Assembly: GCA_951813855.1 (NCBI GenBank)
Contig: OX638380.1
Location: 1,318,876 to 1,382,875, forward strand
Reading direction: 5' to 3'
From: an uncultured Verrucomicrobiae bacterium
GTDB taxonomy: Bacteria > Verrucomicrobiota > Verrucomicrobiia > Limisphaerales > AAA164-E04
Length of the DNA: 64,000 nucleotides
Below the pieces are notes generated by a model. It saw nothing but the letters and a program-made list of their open reading frames with translations, had not been told where the DNA came from and ran no database searches. Positions 34,764 to 44,602 of this stretch are shown piece by piece (position 1 is the first letter of the stretch; each line of letters opens with the position of its first letter). A program made the position numbers and the translations under genes.

Positions 34764-37379
34764 TTAATCGTCCGTAGTTTCCGGTTTATCTGTATCGAAC
34801 AGCTCTATGCTTTCTTGAATAATTGGTTCAGGATCCCACAAATCATATTTAAATTTAGCCCACCCTAAAATTGCGATTAAAGACAATTCGGCATCAAAAG
34901 CATTAAATGTTACGACCCCGGTTGGCCCAAAGCCTTGAGGTCCATTAGGGATACTTACTCCAACTCCCATATCAAGCAATGTACAATCACCTCTCACTCC
35001 GACAGACAAATTAATAGGCCAATTGTCGAAAGAAGTAATTCCAGCAAGAGCTTCAACATTAACTGCGAAGCTTCCATTTAATCCACAGGTGAAATAAGGC
35101 ACGGATACCATATTATCTTGTTCGTTTGTTGTGATGTTAACCGCCCCTGATCCAGAGACCGAGAAGACACCTGATCCCTGTCCTCTTATCGTGATTGGCA
35201 CAAATCCTACGACAAATCTCATAATTGGAATGCGTTTAGTTTCCATTTCAAAAGTGATTTCCCCCCCTATTGAAAGATGTATATTGTTCTTACTATAAAC
35301 AATTGTGTATTGAAAATTGCTATCCGATGGAGTCTCCATTTTGAAATTCTCACCAACTTCTAAACCAATCACATTAAATAAATCAGGGATAGCGATAGCG
35401 CCTGATATTGTAACAGTCATGATATCGTTATCCTCTTTGCTTTCGTGCTGAACACCAATAGCAGCTATCTCTTCATCATTCACTGTAAATTTGTTGATGA
35501 ATTTCGCACTTGTTCGGGTAGTGTCGCCCATTGCTTCGCTTTTAAACATTTCATTTCCAATAATTTTTTCATAAGAAGAAATACATTCATTACTTAACGT
35601 ATTGTAATCAATGTCAAGGGTATAATCATCAGACTCGGGTAAGGGCAACCAATGCCATTCTCCTTGTTCAACTTTTGCAGGAGAAACCGGGATCGTTATA
35701 TTTGTATATATGTTATCGTAAATCGGTTCTTCTACTTCTACGTCCGGTGGTATCACGACTCCCGGAATAACTTCAGGTGACAGATCGACTTCCTCAGCAA
35801 TCTCGGAAACACCCATTATCGGGTACCAAATCTCAGGATCCACACTATACATTGATGCTTTAAATAATTCAATCGCATAAGCCTGATAAAACGAATTATT
35901 GTTTACAGCGCTGACCCGAACATAACAAGTTCGGGAATTTCTTTTTTTCATTCCCCAAACATATCCGTTATCTCTGGGACCAACATTCGAGGAGTCCAGT
36001 AAGGTTCCAGTTGAATCATATAAATTCAAATTTAAATAATCACCAGACTGATTGTTGATTTTAACACACACCAGATGTTGTCTGGAAAGCAATCTTAATT
36101 TATACATATCGTATTCATCCGTATTCGTACCAACCAATCCAGTGCCAACAGAAGTTCGAATTAGAGTAGCACTGCTACTAGGTATTTGAATTGAAGCTGC
36201 ATCTCCACCAGTATCAAAATCATTCTGAAGCAATGCACCCGATGATCCATCGTCGTTATTATCATTTTCATAACTACATACAATCGTGTAATTTCCTATG
36301 CCACCACTTGATACAGATCCGTAATAATGTCGAACTTTGGCGTAATACGTTCCTTCACTTACGTCGTAACTAAATTTAAAATTACTGCCTTCGCCGCCAT
36401 TATCGTTTGAGCTGATCTCTTCTCCCTGGTTATTTAACAAACATCCATATGTATCGGTGGATCCCGTGCTGTAAATTGTTAATGTACCGGATTCCAGTAT
36501 ATCAATTCGATAGATGTCACTATCTCCTGAGGGATATATTTGCTCTGTTCTGGAATCATTGGGAGTAAGAGTATAATCATAGTCGACTGTAGTCTCAGAA
36601 GTGTCAGTTTGCGTAACATTATTGTCTGCATTTGCCACAAAAGTGCTTGAAACAACGTAATCTCCTGTTTCAGTTTCAGAATAATGTCGAATTTTTACAT
36701 AATACGTCCCCTGATTGACGGTATAACTTATACTGAAATTATAACTATTTCCTCCATCGTCATCCGATAAAAGTTCCTCTCCATTACTATCAAGGAGACT
36801 ACCATACGTATCTGTGGTCCCCGAACTGGTAATGGACAATGTACCCGAACGCAATACAGTAATTTGATAAATATCCTCATCACCAGCCGGACTAATGGAT
36901 TCCGATTTGTTTCCAGTTGGGCCAAGCGTATATTCATAGGATACATTTCCCGAAGCATTTATACTACCAGATGTGTTAGCATTTGCACTTGCAGTAAAAC
37001 TGCTGTCGATGTCGTAATTACCAGTTTCAGTTTCAGAATAATGTCTAATTTTTACGTAATACGTTCCTTGATTAACGCTGTAACTGATACTGAAATTGTA
37101 TCCATTCCCTCCATCATCATCACTTATAATCTGTTCTCCTTGATCGTTGAGAAGATAACCATAAGTGTCAGTAGTTCCCGAACTGTATACCGTCAATGTT
37201 CCCGAATTGATAACTTCAATTCGGTAAACGTCATTGTCACCAGCCGGACTGATAGATTCGGAAATTAAGCCGTTGGGACTCAATGTGTATTCATAAGCAA
37301 CATTCCCTAAAGCCAAGGGAATCAACACCAATGCTGTCAGGCATTGAAATGCAGAGTAAAACACAATAGAATTATTCAT
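34764..37379 (-). CDS. Secreted 871-residue protein with three PPC-like repeats
   Basis: Signal peptide 1-~26. Three near-identical beta domains at residues ~28-128, 147-248 and 266-370 share YEYTLxPxG, ESISPAGDxDVYRI, SGTTDTYGxLL, SDDDGG and GTYYVKIRHYSETETG; they look like bacterial pre-peptidase C-terminal (PPC) domains. A fourth, diverged one lies at ~385-505 (DEYDMYKLRLLSRQHLVCVKI). The C-terminal ~300 residues have alternating beta pattern and no known motif. There is no protease domain, so the PPC modules here probably bind ligand or surface polymer. First gene of a two-gene operon with the 653-residue protein. AT-rich, a sign of transfer. Confidence 0.75.
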   Translation of the reverse strand: MNNSIVFYSAFQCLTALVLIPLALGNVAYEYTLSPNGLISESISPAGDNDVYRIEVINSGTLTVYSSGTTDTYGYLLNDQGEQIISDDDGGNGYNFSISYSVNQGTYYVKIRHYSETETGNYDIDSSFTASANANTSGSINASGNVSYEYTLGPTGNKSESISPAGDEDIYQITVLRSGTLSITSSGTTDTYGSLLDSNGEELLSDDDGGNSYNFSISYTVNQGTYYVKIRHYSETETGDYVVSSTFVANADNNVTQTDTSETTVDYDYTLTPNDSRTEQIYPSGDSDIYRIDILESGTLTIYSTGSTDTYGCLLNNQGEEISSNDNGGEGSNFKFSYDVSEGTYYAKVRHYYGSVSSGGIGNYTIVCSYENDNNDDGSSGALLQNDFDTGGDAASIQIPSSSATLIRTSVGTGLVGTNTDEYDMYKLRLLSRQHLVCVKINNQSGDYLNLNLYDSTGTLLDSSNVGPRDNGYVWGMKKRNSRTCYVRVSAVNNNSFYQAYAIELFKASMYSVDPEIWYPIMGVSEIAEEVDLSPEVIPGVVIPPDVEVEEPIYDNIYTNITIPVSPAKVEQGEWHWLPLPESDDYTLDIDYNTLSNECISSYEKIIGNEMFKSEAMGDTTRTSAKFINKFTVNDEEIAAIGVQHESKEDNDIMTVTISGAIAIPDLFNVIGLEVGENFKMETPSDSNFQYTIVYSKNNIHLSIGGEITFEMETKRIPIMRFVVGFVPITIRGQGSGVFSVSGSGAVNITTNEQDNMVSVPYFTCGLNGSFAVNVEALAGITSFDNWPINLSVGVRGDCTLLDMGVGVSIPNGPQGFGPTGVVTFNAFDAELSLIAILGWAKFKYDLWDPEPIIQESIELFDTDKPETTDD

Positions 37380-37565
37380 AGTCCGTCCATGTTATGTTTC
37401 TGTTCAACCAGAAAGCAAAAATCATACTGTTTTGGATGCGGCATCGCAGCACCATCTCCTAACCTTAAATCACTTGAAATTGTAACAGTCTACTCACAAT
37501 TATAATTTCATGCCAAATATCGCTACCTGCTCAAATTCACCATCCGATTGGCTTTTGTTATTCTA

Positions 37566-37573
37566 CGTAAGTC
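37566..37573. repeat. Target-site duplication, left copy (8 bp)
   Basis: cgtaagtc directly outside the left inverted repeat at 37574; repeated exactly at 41279-41286. Eight base pairs is the usual IS66 duplication. Confidence 0.9.
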
Positions 37574-37769
37574 GTAACTATTCAGGTGCCGAAAAAAGTC
37601 AGCGATTCCCACTGAAGTTAGTTCAGCTTGTGTCCCATTTAAGGTCTCTGGGAATCGAAAAAATTCGAGTGATCGGTCTTTTCCATGGACTTTCCTAGGT
37701 AATCGTGCAGTCAATACCTCGGTGCTCTCACCATGGACAAATGGAACCCAAGCCGAGTCGCCCAGACTA

Positions 37770-38928
37770 GCGGAAGCCGTTTGAATCGGAAAGCTCTTTC
37801 CTCGCCGTCTCGGCGCTGAAATCCTAAAGCGCGAACCACCAGCTGGCCACGGCGAGCGTGAGTCCACCCGGCGACCTTCCCCAACGCAAGAAAACTCGCC
37901 GCGGACAGCGTCGATGACGGGTCGGGATTCTATCTTGGCCGCCGTCGAATCCATCAGGCCCCACACACTAGCGGAAGCCGTTTGACTCGGCAAGCCTTTT
38001 CTTCTCCGTCTCGGCGGCGAAATCCTGGAGCGCGAACCACCAGCTGGCCACGGCGAACGAGAGTCCACCCGGCGACCGTTCCCAACGCAAGAAAACTCGC
38101 CGCGGACAGTGACGATGACGGGTCGGGACTCTATCTTGGCCGCCGTCGAACTCATCAGGCCCCGCACGTTAGCGGAAGCCGTTTGGTTCGGCAAGTCCTT
38201 TCTTCGCCGACTCGGCGGCGAAATCCCGGAGCGCGAACCACCAGCTCCCGGCCACGGCGATCGGGAGTCCACCCGGCGACCTTCCACAACACAAGAAAAC
38301 TCGCCGCGGACAGCGTCGATGACGGGTCGGAATTCTATCTTGGCCGCCGTCGAATTCATCAGGCCCCGCACGTTAGCGGAAGCCGTTTGATTCGGCAAGT
38401 CCTTTCTTCGCCGACTCGGCGGCGAAATCCCGGAGCGCGAACCACCAGCTCCCGGCCACGGCGATCGGGAGTCCACCCGGCGACCTTCCACAACACAAGA
38501 AAACTCGCCGCGGACAGCGTCGATGACGGGTCGGAATTCTATCTTGGCCGCCGTCGAATTCATCAGGCCCCGCACGTTAGCGGAAGCCGTTAGGTTCGGC
38601 AAGTCCTTTCTTCGCCGACTCGGCGGCGAAATCCCGGAGCGCGAACCACCAGCTCCCGGCCACGGCGATCGGGAGTCCACCCGGCGACCTTCCACAACAC
38701 AAGAAAACTCGCCGCGGACAGCGTCGATGACGGGTCGGAATTCTATCTTGGCCGCCGTCGAATTCATCAGGCCCCGCACGTTAGCGGAAGCCGTTAGGTT
38801 CGGCAAGTCCTTTCTTCGCCGACTCGGCGGCGAAATCCCGGAGCGCGAACCACCAGCTCCCGGCCACGGCGATCGAGAGTCCACCCGGCGACCTTCCCCA
38901 ACGAAGGAAAACTCGCCGCGGACAGCGA
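37770..38928. repeat. Tandem repeat array, six copies of 201/204 bp
   Basis: Copies start at 37770, 37971, 38172, 38376, 38580 and 38784 (anchor gcggaagcc). The first two periods are 201 bp, the next three 204 bp, and the last copy is cut at ~38928. Copies 3-6 are almost identical. Because the period is a multiple of three, long frames stay open on both strands (a 68-residue Arg/Ser/Pro-rich repeat on the minus strand), and the 3-bp length change keeps frame. The minus-strand frame runs 37523-39007, across the transposon's own left end, which argues against a real gene. Confidence 0.92.
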
Positions 38929-39025
38929 AACCGGTCATTCTATTACGACAGCAATTCCCACTCTGGGCAGCCCAAACAACATTTGATAAAAATCGTTTGT
39001 GTCCCATTTGGTGGTGTAGGAGTGG

Positions 39026-39084
39026 ATTCCCGGAGGCCCCAAACTACGGTCGCTGCGCTCCCTTCGTTTGGGGCCTCCGGGAAT
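39026..39084. repeat. Perfect 19-bp inverted repeat (hairpin) in the IS66 transposon
   Basis: attcccggaggccccaaac (39026-39044) and its exact complement (39066-39084) flank a 21-nt GC-rich loop with cggtcgctgcgctcc. No T-tract follows, so it is not a standard terminator. It interrupts a block that is present without the hairpin at 37630-37697, so it may be an inserted palindromic mini-element. Confidence 0.85.
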
Positions 39085-39157
39085 CGAAAATTTTGAGTGA
39101 TCAGTCTCTTCCATGGACTTTCGGCAGATTGGGATCATCGCCCAACCATGGAAGAAA

Positions 39158-39182
39158 GTAACTGGTCAGGTACCGAAAAAGG
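39158..39182. repeat. Internal copy of the IS66 transposon end
   Basis: gtaactggtcaggtaccga... matches the left terminal repeat at 37574 in the same orientation, with three substitutions and one fewer A. It lies 30 bp from the transposase stop, where the left end of a minimal IS would be. The flanking 8 bp do not match the outer target duplication. Confidence 0.85.
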
Positions 39183-39211
39183 TTGAATTATCTGAACGCA
39201 ACGACCTGATT

Positions 39212-41110
39212 CTATTTCAATTCAAACTTCGCCAGCATCTGATCAGGAGATGACATGACCGTTTCGACGAGATCCAAACTCTGCTTTTTCGCCGTGTTCA
39301 CGATGCTGCGCAACACGGCATAATCCTTGGCCCCTTGATACGTGCGAAAACACCCAGAGATTTTCTGACGAACTTTCATCATGCGCCAATCGTTTTCCGC
39401 TTGATTGTTCGTGAAAGGTACCTCCGGATCCGTCAGGAATCGCGAGGTGTCTTCCTTGTACTCTTGCAGCCTCACCGCTAGATTGTGCCCTTTCCGTTTC
39501 TTCTGCTTGCCTCGGCTTTTCTGGTTCAGCGGTGGCAGGGATTCATAGTGCTGAATCGCTTGATCCAGAATTCGATCGTATTCCTCCGACATCCCACGCA
39601 GTTCCGGGAAATTGTCGGGATCTCCCCCTTTTTGCTTCTTTTTCCACCGATTCATCCGGCGCAGAAGTTGTTGCATCCGTCCCGCCCATTTTTCTTCCGG
39701 ATTGAGGTCCGACACCAGCTGAAGTTCTCTCAGGTGATGAGCGTTGCACAGGGCATGCTTCACTCCCTCGACCTTGTAATACGGTTTCCAGTGGTCGTGC
39801 ACCAGGCAACCCCCATGTTTCGGGAACATTGCTCCGCGTTTTTCGGATACCCGATAAACCGTCAGGCGCCGGGTGGCGACCACGTGAAGCCAATGGAGCC
39901 TGCTGTTCACCCGAAAACCAGTCTCGTCCAGATTCTTGACCTTGCTGTCCCGGCAGACCTTTTGCTCGAGTTTCTCGACTACGGGTTCCAGGCGTTGAGC
40001 CATCTTGCGGCACATCGCCGTTACCGTGCCCTCGGATATCCTGAGCTTGAGGAAGAGCTCCAGGATTCTCACGATCTTGTTGACGGGCAGCTGAATCTCC
40101 GCGTGCAAGATGCAGACCATTGCCATGAGCTCTGGCCCATACGGTACCGGAGCTTTCACCGATTCCGGATATGGGGCCCGAGTTATTCCCTGGCAACAAG
40201 GACAATGCCCTTCAAACGCCCGGTGCTCGATCACATGCACTTTGCCGTCCTTCAGATCAATGATCTGACGGCTGCTGTGATTCCCCGTCACGTCATCGTC
40301 AACCAGCTTCGAGCCACAGTGGCGGCAGGTATCCGGGAAGTGGTCGTCGATTTGATCCGGATCCGTTCTTGGTTGGCAGGTATGTCCCTGATGGCCGGCC
40401 TGTCCGCCAGGTTTCTTCCCCGACTTTTCTCTGAGGCTCCGGTTGCGATCGGCGGCAGGCTTTTTAGCCAATCCGTCCGATGAGGGAGGCTTGCTGCTGT
40501 TGCTGCTGTTCTGTTTCAGTCGGCGGTTGGCTTCATCCAGTGCTTGCTGAAGCATGGCGATCTCTTCATCCGCCTGATTGGTGGCGTCATCTTTCTGCGG
40601 CTCGGAACACCCCTGTGATTCGTTCGATTTCTTCGAAGACGGCCCCTGACTGACCTCCTGATCTCCGCGTTCGTTCTGACTCAACTTGTGGCGCAACTCA
40701 GCCAATTGCTCATCCCGTTCAGCCAACTGCTTATCTCGTTCGGCTAACTGCCCACGTAGCTTGATCAACTGCTCATCTCGTTCGACCAATTGCCCACGTA
40801 GCTTGGTCAATTCATCGCACAGGTCGTTGAACCGAGAGACGTACCACTGTTCGTCGGACTCGAACAAATGAGAACGGCACGGTTGAGTGTTCCCGACAGA
40901 GCCATCAGATTTGCCTTTGAGGCTTCCCCTCACGCCTTTATCATACCCCCGATATACGAGATAGTCAAACCTTGTCCCGAAATCGGATTCTCGATCCGCT
41001 GACGGAGCCATCTCTGGATCCTGGGAACGCCTGACTGGGGATTCTCCGCCTTCGGATGTTCCCGGCCTTTCACATCGGAAAGGCCTCCCGAAGGACTGGA
41101 TGGGTGCCAT
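39212..41110 (-). CDS. IS66-family transposase
   Basis: A 632-residue transposase. The body is standard IS66: NSSNSSKPPSSDG, KKPGGQAGHQGHT, a zinc-binding segment CRHCG...CPCC, then the catalytic region with DETGFRVNSRLHWLHV (first Asp), HDHWKPYY (second Asp) and PFTNNQAENDWRMMKVRQKISGCFRT (Glu). Residues ~95-145 hold a heptad-like repeat (LAERDKQLAERDEQLAELRHKL) that should form a coiled coil for dimerisation. The first ~60 residues are not typical, so an internal start is possible; the ATG at 41110 is the longest. The gene appears intact. Confidence 0.93.
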   Translation of the reverse strand: MAPIQSFGRPFRCERPGTSEGGESPVRRSQDPEMAPSADRESDFGTRFDYLVYRGYDKGVRGSLKGKSDGSVGNTQPCRSHLFESDEQWYVSRFNDLCDELTKLRGQLVERDEQLIKLRGQLAERDKQLAERDEQLAELRHKLSQNERGDQEVSQGPSSKKSNESQGCSEPQKDDATNQADEEIAMLQQALDEANRRLKQNSSNSSKPPSSDGLAKKPAADRNRSLREKSGKKPGGQAGHQGHTCQPRTDPDQIDDHFPDTCRHCGSKLVDDDVTGNHSSRQIIDLKDGKVHVIEHRAFEGHCPCCQGITRAPYPESVKAPVPYGPELMAMVCILHAEIQLPVNKIVRILELFLKLRISEGTVTAMCRKMAQRLEPVVEKLEQKVCRDSKVKNLDETGFRVNSRLHWLHVVATRRLTVYRVSEKRGAMFPKHGGCLVHDHWKPYYKVEGVKHALCNAHHLRELQLVSDLNPEEKWAGRMQQLLRRMNRWKKKQKGGDPDNFPELRGMSEEYDRILDQAIQHYESLPPLNQKSRGKQKKRKGHNLAVRLQEYKEDTSRFLTDPEVPFTNNQAENDWRMMKVRQKISGCFRTYQGAKDYAVLRSIVNTAKKQSLDLVETVMSSPDQMLAKFELK

Positions 41111-41278
41111 TGGGGAGTAGTCCGACCAGGAACCTTCGGTTGGGCGTCCATCTACGAGATCGGAAATGGATGTGCACTATTCGGGGTTTGTCTGATCCCT
41201 AACGGTCGAATCTGATATGCTAGATCAGGCGATTTGGGTGCCTGTGTAGTTACCTTTTTTCGATACCTGAATAGTTAC

Positions 41279-41286
41279 CGTAAGTC
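41279..41286. repeat. Target-site duplication, right copy (8 bp)
   Basis: Exact second copy of cgtaagtc, directly after the right inverted repeat of the IS66 transposon. Confidence 0.9.
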
Positions 41287-41289
41287 TAT

Positions 41290-43640
41290 TTTGCCCAGAA
41301 CCGTCCAAGAAGCCGGCCCACATAACCCTGGGAAAAAATCATACCTTTTACAAATCCACAACACCTGAATTCGCTCTTCATTCATATTCACGACCTGATT
41401 GTCCTCTCCATTCTTCGCTGACCGTATCGCACCCGAGCCGCCTTCCAAAGAATTGACCGACGGCACTTCAAAAAGTCCTTCATGTCTCTTCCGAATCCGA
41501 AACGCCTGATTGCGTTCAACAATCGTATTCGCAACACAGCCAACCTTGCTTTTATCAGCTTATCGAATTCTGCCGACTAACGCTCAGTGAATCAGGTGAC
41601 GACACCCCGAGAAGATCCCAGCGTTTTCCCGATAATTGCATAACTTGATCGTGCTCTTCACTCATGTTCGTAGTCCGATTATCCTAGCCATGTTCCGCTT
41701 GTCGAATCCCGTCCAAACTGCCATCAGAAGGATTGACCGACAATGCTCCAAAAACCCCTCGTGTTTCCTCCAAATCCGCTGCTCCCGATTGTATTCAGCG
41801 CTTGTTTTCGCATTACAGTCAACTCAGCCATTATCCGTTCGCCAAACTCTATTGGGCAAACCGATCAGTGAATCGGGCTGCGATGCCCAGGAAGACTCTA
41901 GCATTTCCCCAAAAATTGCAAGACCTCATTGTGCTCTGAACTCACGTCTTCAGTTCAATTGTCCTCGCCATGATCCTCTGGCCGATTCCCGCCCAAACCG
42001 CCTTCCGGAGAATCGAACGACGGCACTTCGAAGATCTCCCCGTGTTTCCACCGATCCGCAACGTCCGATTGCACTCACCGCTTGATTTCGCAACACAGTC
42101 AGTTCTCCCATTATCCGTTCGCCAAACTCTACCGGGCAGCCGCTCAGAGAATCGGGCGGCGATGCCCTAGGAAGACTCCAGCATTTCCCCGAATTATGCA
42201 AGCCCTGATTGTGCTCTGCACTCACGTCATCAGTTCGGTTGTCCTCGCCATGATCCTCTGGCCGATTCCCGCCCGAGCCGCCTTCCGGAGAATCGAACGA
42301 CGGCACTCCGAAGATCGTCCCGCGTTTCCTCTGATCCGCAACTTACCATTGCACTCACCGCTAGTTTTCGCAACACAGTCAGATCAGCCATTATCCGTTC
42401 GCCTAACTCTATTGGGCAGCCGATCAGAGAACGGGCTGCGATGCCCAAGAAGACTCCAGCATTTCCCCAATAATTGCAAGACCTCATTGTGCTCTCAACT
42501 CACGTCTTCAGTTCGATTGTCCTCGCCATGATCCTCTGGCCGATTCCCGCCCAAACCGCCTTTCGGAGAATCGAACGACGGCACTTCGAAGATCTCCCCG
42601 TGTTTCCACCGATCCGCAACGTCCGATTGCACTCACCGCTTGATTTCGCAACACAGTCAGTTCTCCCATTATCCGTTCTCCAAACTCTACCGGGCAGCCG
42701 CTCAGAGAATCGGGCGCCGGTGCCTTGGGAAGACTCCAGCATTTCCCCGAATTATGCAAGCCCTGATTGTGCTCTGAACTCACGTCCTCAGTTCAGTTGT
42801 CCTCACCATGATCCTCCGGTCGATTCCCGCCCGAGCCGCCTTCCGGAGAATCGAACGACGGCACTCCGAAGATCGTCCCGCGTTTCCTCTGATCCGCAAC
42901 GTACCATTGCACTCACCGCTAGTTTTCGCAACACAGTCAGATCAGCCATTATCCGTTCGCCCAACTCTATTGGGCAGCCGATCAGAGAATCGGGCTGCGA
43001 TGCCCAAGAAGACTCCAGCATTTCCCCAATAATTGCAAGACCTCATTGTGCTCTGAACTCACGTCTTCAGTTCGATTGTCCTCGCCATGATCCTCTGGCC
43101 GATTCCCGCCCAAACCGCCTTCCGGAGAATCGAACGACGGCACTTCGAAGATCTCCCCGTGTTTCCACCGATCCGCAACGTCCGATTGCACTCACCGCTT
43201 GATTTCGCAACACAGTCAGTTCTCCCATTATCCGTTCGCCAAACTCTACCGGGCAGCCGCTCAGAGAACCGGGCGGCGATGCCCTAGGAAGACTCCAGCA
43301 TTTCCCCAAAATTTGCAAGACTTCATTGTGCTCTGAACTCACGCCCTCAGTTCGATTGTCCTCGCCATGATCCTCTGGCCGATTCCCACCCAAGTCGCCT
43401 TCCGGAGAATCGAACGACGGCACCCCGAAGATCGCCAGGTGTTTCCACCGAATCAACAACGCCTGAATGCGCTCACTGCTTATCTTAATATCTCAGTCAG
43501 CTTCACTCATCAACCGCTCCCTGAAATCCACCCGGGTAATCGCTCGGAGAATCGGTCGACAACACGCCAAGAAAACTCCAATATTTCCCCGGTAGTTGCA
43601 AGCTCCGATTTCTTCCAATACTCATATTCGTGGTCCGACG
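41290..43640. repeat. Satellite-like nested tandem array (~140/279/558-bp periods)
   Basis: Anchor copies of catgatcctctgg or its variants occur at about 41690, 41970, 42250, 42528, 42808, 43087 and 43367, spacing 278-280 bp. Units alternate in type: A (cacttcgaagatctcc) follows 41970, 42528 and 43087; B (cactccgaagatcgtcc) follows 42250 and 42808, giving a ~558-bp higher-order period. Each 279-bp unit also splits into two distantly similar ~140-bp halves that both begin gagaatcg and share GAAGA, TTTCC and GCAA in the same order. Outer units near 41.3-41.7 and 43.4-43.6 kb are more diverged. Short frames in the array have no protein-like features, so it is probably non-coding. Confidence 0.88.
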
Positions 43641-44602
43641 GTTGAATCGGGAAGTCGAGCGCAGCTACCTGTTGAGAAGTGCCCAAAGCCTACAACCCTT
43701 TCGGTCGTGCGGCGCGTTGCCACCATCTCCACCTTGAATTCACATTTCGGCTTTCGCTCTCGTCAAATCGGATGTGCGGTTTTCACCCACTCGGCATTCA
43801 TTGATGATCACGCTTTCACCCACAACAAGCTCTGCGCTGTCGAGACTAGTCTGATCAGGCCGAATTATGTCTCAGACTATCGTCCGAAAACCGCGTATTG
43901 CTCTCGATCTTCACGTGTGCTATCCGCTGGAACGTTTGCAGAAGCCAATTGAAATTGATTTGTGCGCTACAAATCCGGGGCACCTCGGATCGACCTTTCC
44001 CAGATCAAAGAAGTCCGCCTAGCCGGTCAGAGTCCAATTGAATTTCGCCGCTGTACATTCCGGCAGACATGACCTAGACCGTTTGTCCGCTTGTTCACTG
44101 ATTTTCCGACAGATGCATTGAATGCCCGCTTTGCTCGATCGAATACCGATTGATCTATGGCAGTTTGGATGGGGATGGTTCATCCAATGGGCACCCGAGG
44201 AACAACAGCGGTTCAGAGAAGCATTAGATTGGAGGCATCGGGTTTCAGTTCCTTGACGAGCGGTTTCGGCTTGCTCACGATTCGGCAGACCGCCGCCAAG
44301 CTCACTTTGGACGAAGCCATACCTAGCCCAAGTTTGTCAATTTGATCGGTTTAGGAACTATTTTTAGCTCAAACTGCCCCAGACTTGCTGCCGAATCACG
44401 AAACGTTTTATTAACGAAAGTCAGTCGCTGACTGACTTTGCGAGCTTTCCACCCCCAGAGTTACCTGCCCAGCAATCCAAATGTAGTGCCATACCAGTCA
44501 AAAAAATCGTTGACCACCCTCTTGCTCTCGGATATTTTCCGGTCGTAGGTTCGTTCGCAAAACGAAAACGAGAGCCGGTAAAGAGGGCCAGAACTATTAC
44601 AC
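43641..44602. other. Non-coding region between satellite array and truncated transposase
   Basis: About 960 bp with only short frames and no recognised motifs. It contains a few stretches of protein-like composition (around 44157-44345) but nothing I could assign. Probably decayed insertion debris. Confidence 0.5.

Larger units (their letters stand above)
37574..41278 (-). mobile_element. IS66-family transposon carrying a tandem-repeat passenger
   Basis: A 3705-bp element bounded by inverted repeats and 8-bp target duplications. The left end starts gtaactattcaggtgccga; the right end (41253-41278) reverse-complements to gtaactattcaggtatcga, and about 23 of 26 bases match over the whole repeat. 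It contains one IS66-type transposase at the right and, on the left, a six-copy 201/204-bp repeat array. A third copy of the end sequence lies inside at 39158-39182, just before the transposase 3' end, and a block at 37630-37697 recurs at ~39001-39122. The element therefore looks like a smaller IS whose left end was extended. No tnpA/tnpB genes are present, as in the ISBst12-type subgroup. Confidence 0.87.

Noticed and set aside
37523..39007. A 494-codon minus-strand frame with 68-residue repeats
   Set aside because: It crosses the left end of the IS66 transposon and exists because the tandem period is a multiple of three; frames on the other strand are equally open.
41290..43640. CRISPR array
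   Set aside because: Units are ~279 bp and similar over their whole length; there are no short identical repeats with unique spacers and no cas genes.
41636..43645. Many short open frames on both strands in the satellite array
   Set aside because: They recur with the repeat period and have low-complexity, non-conserved products.
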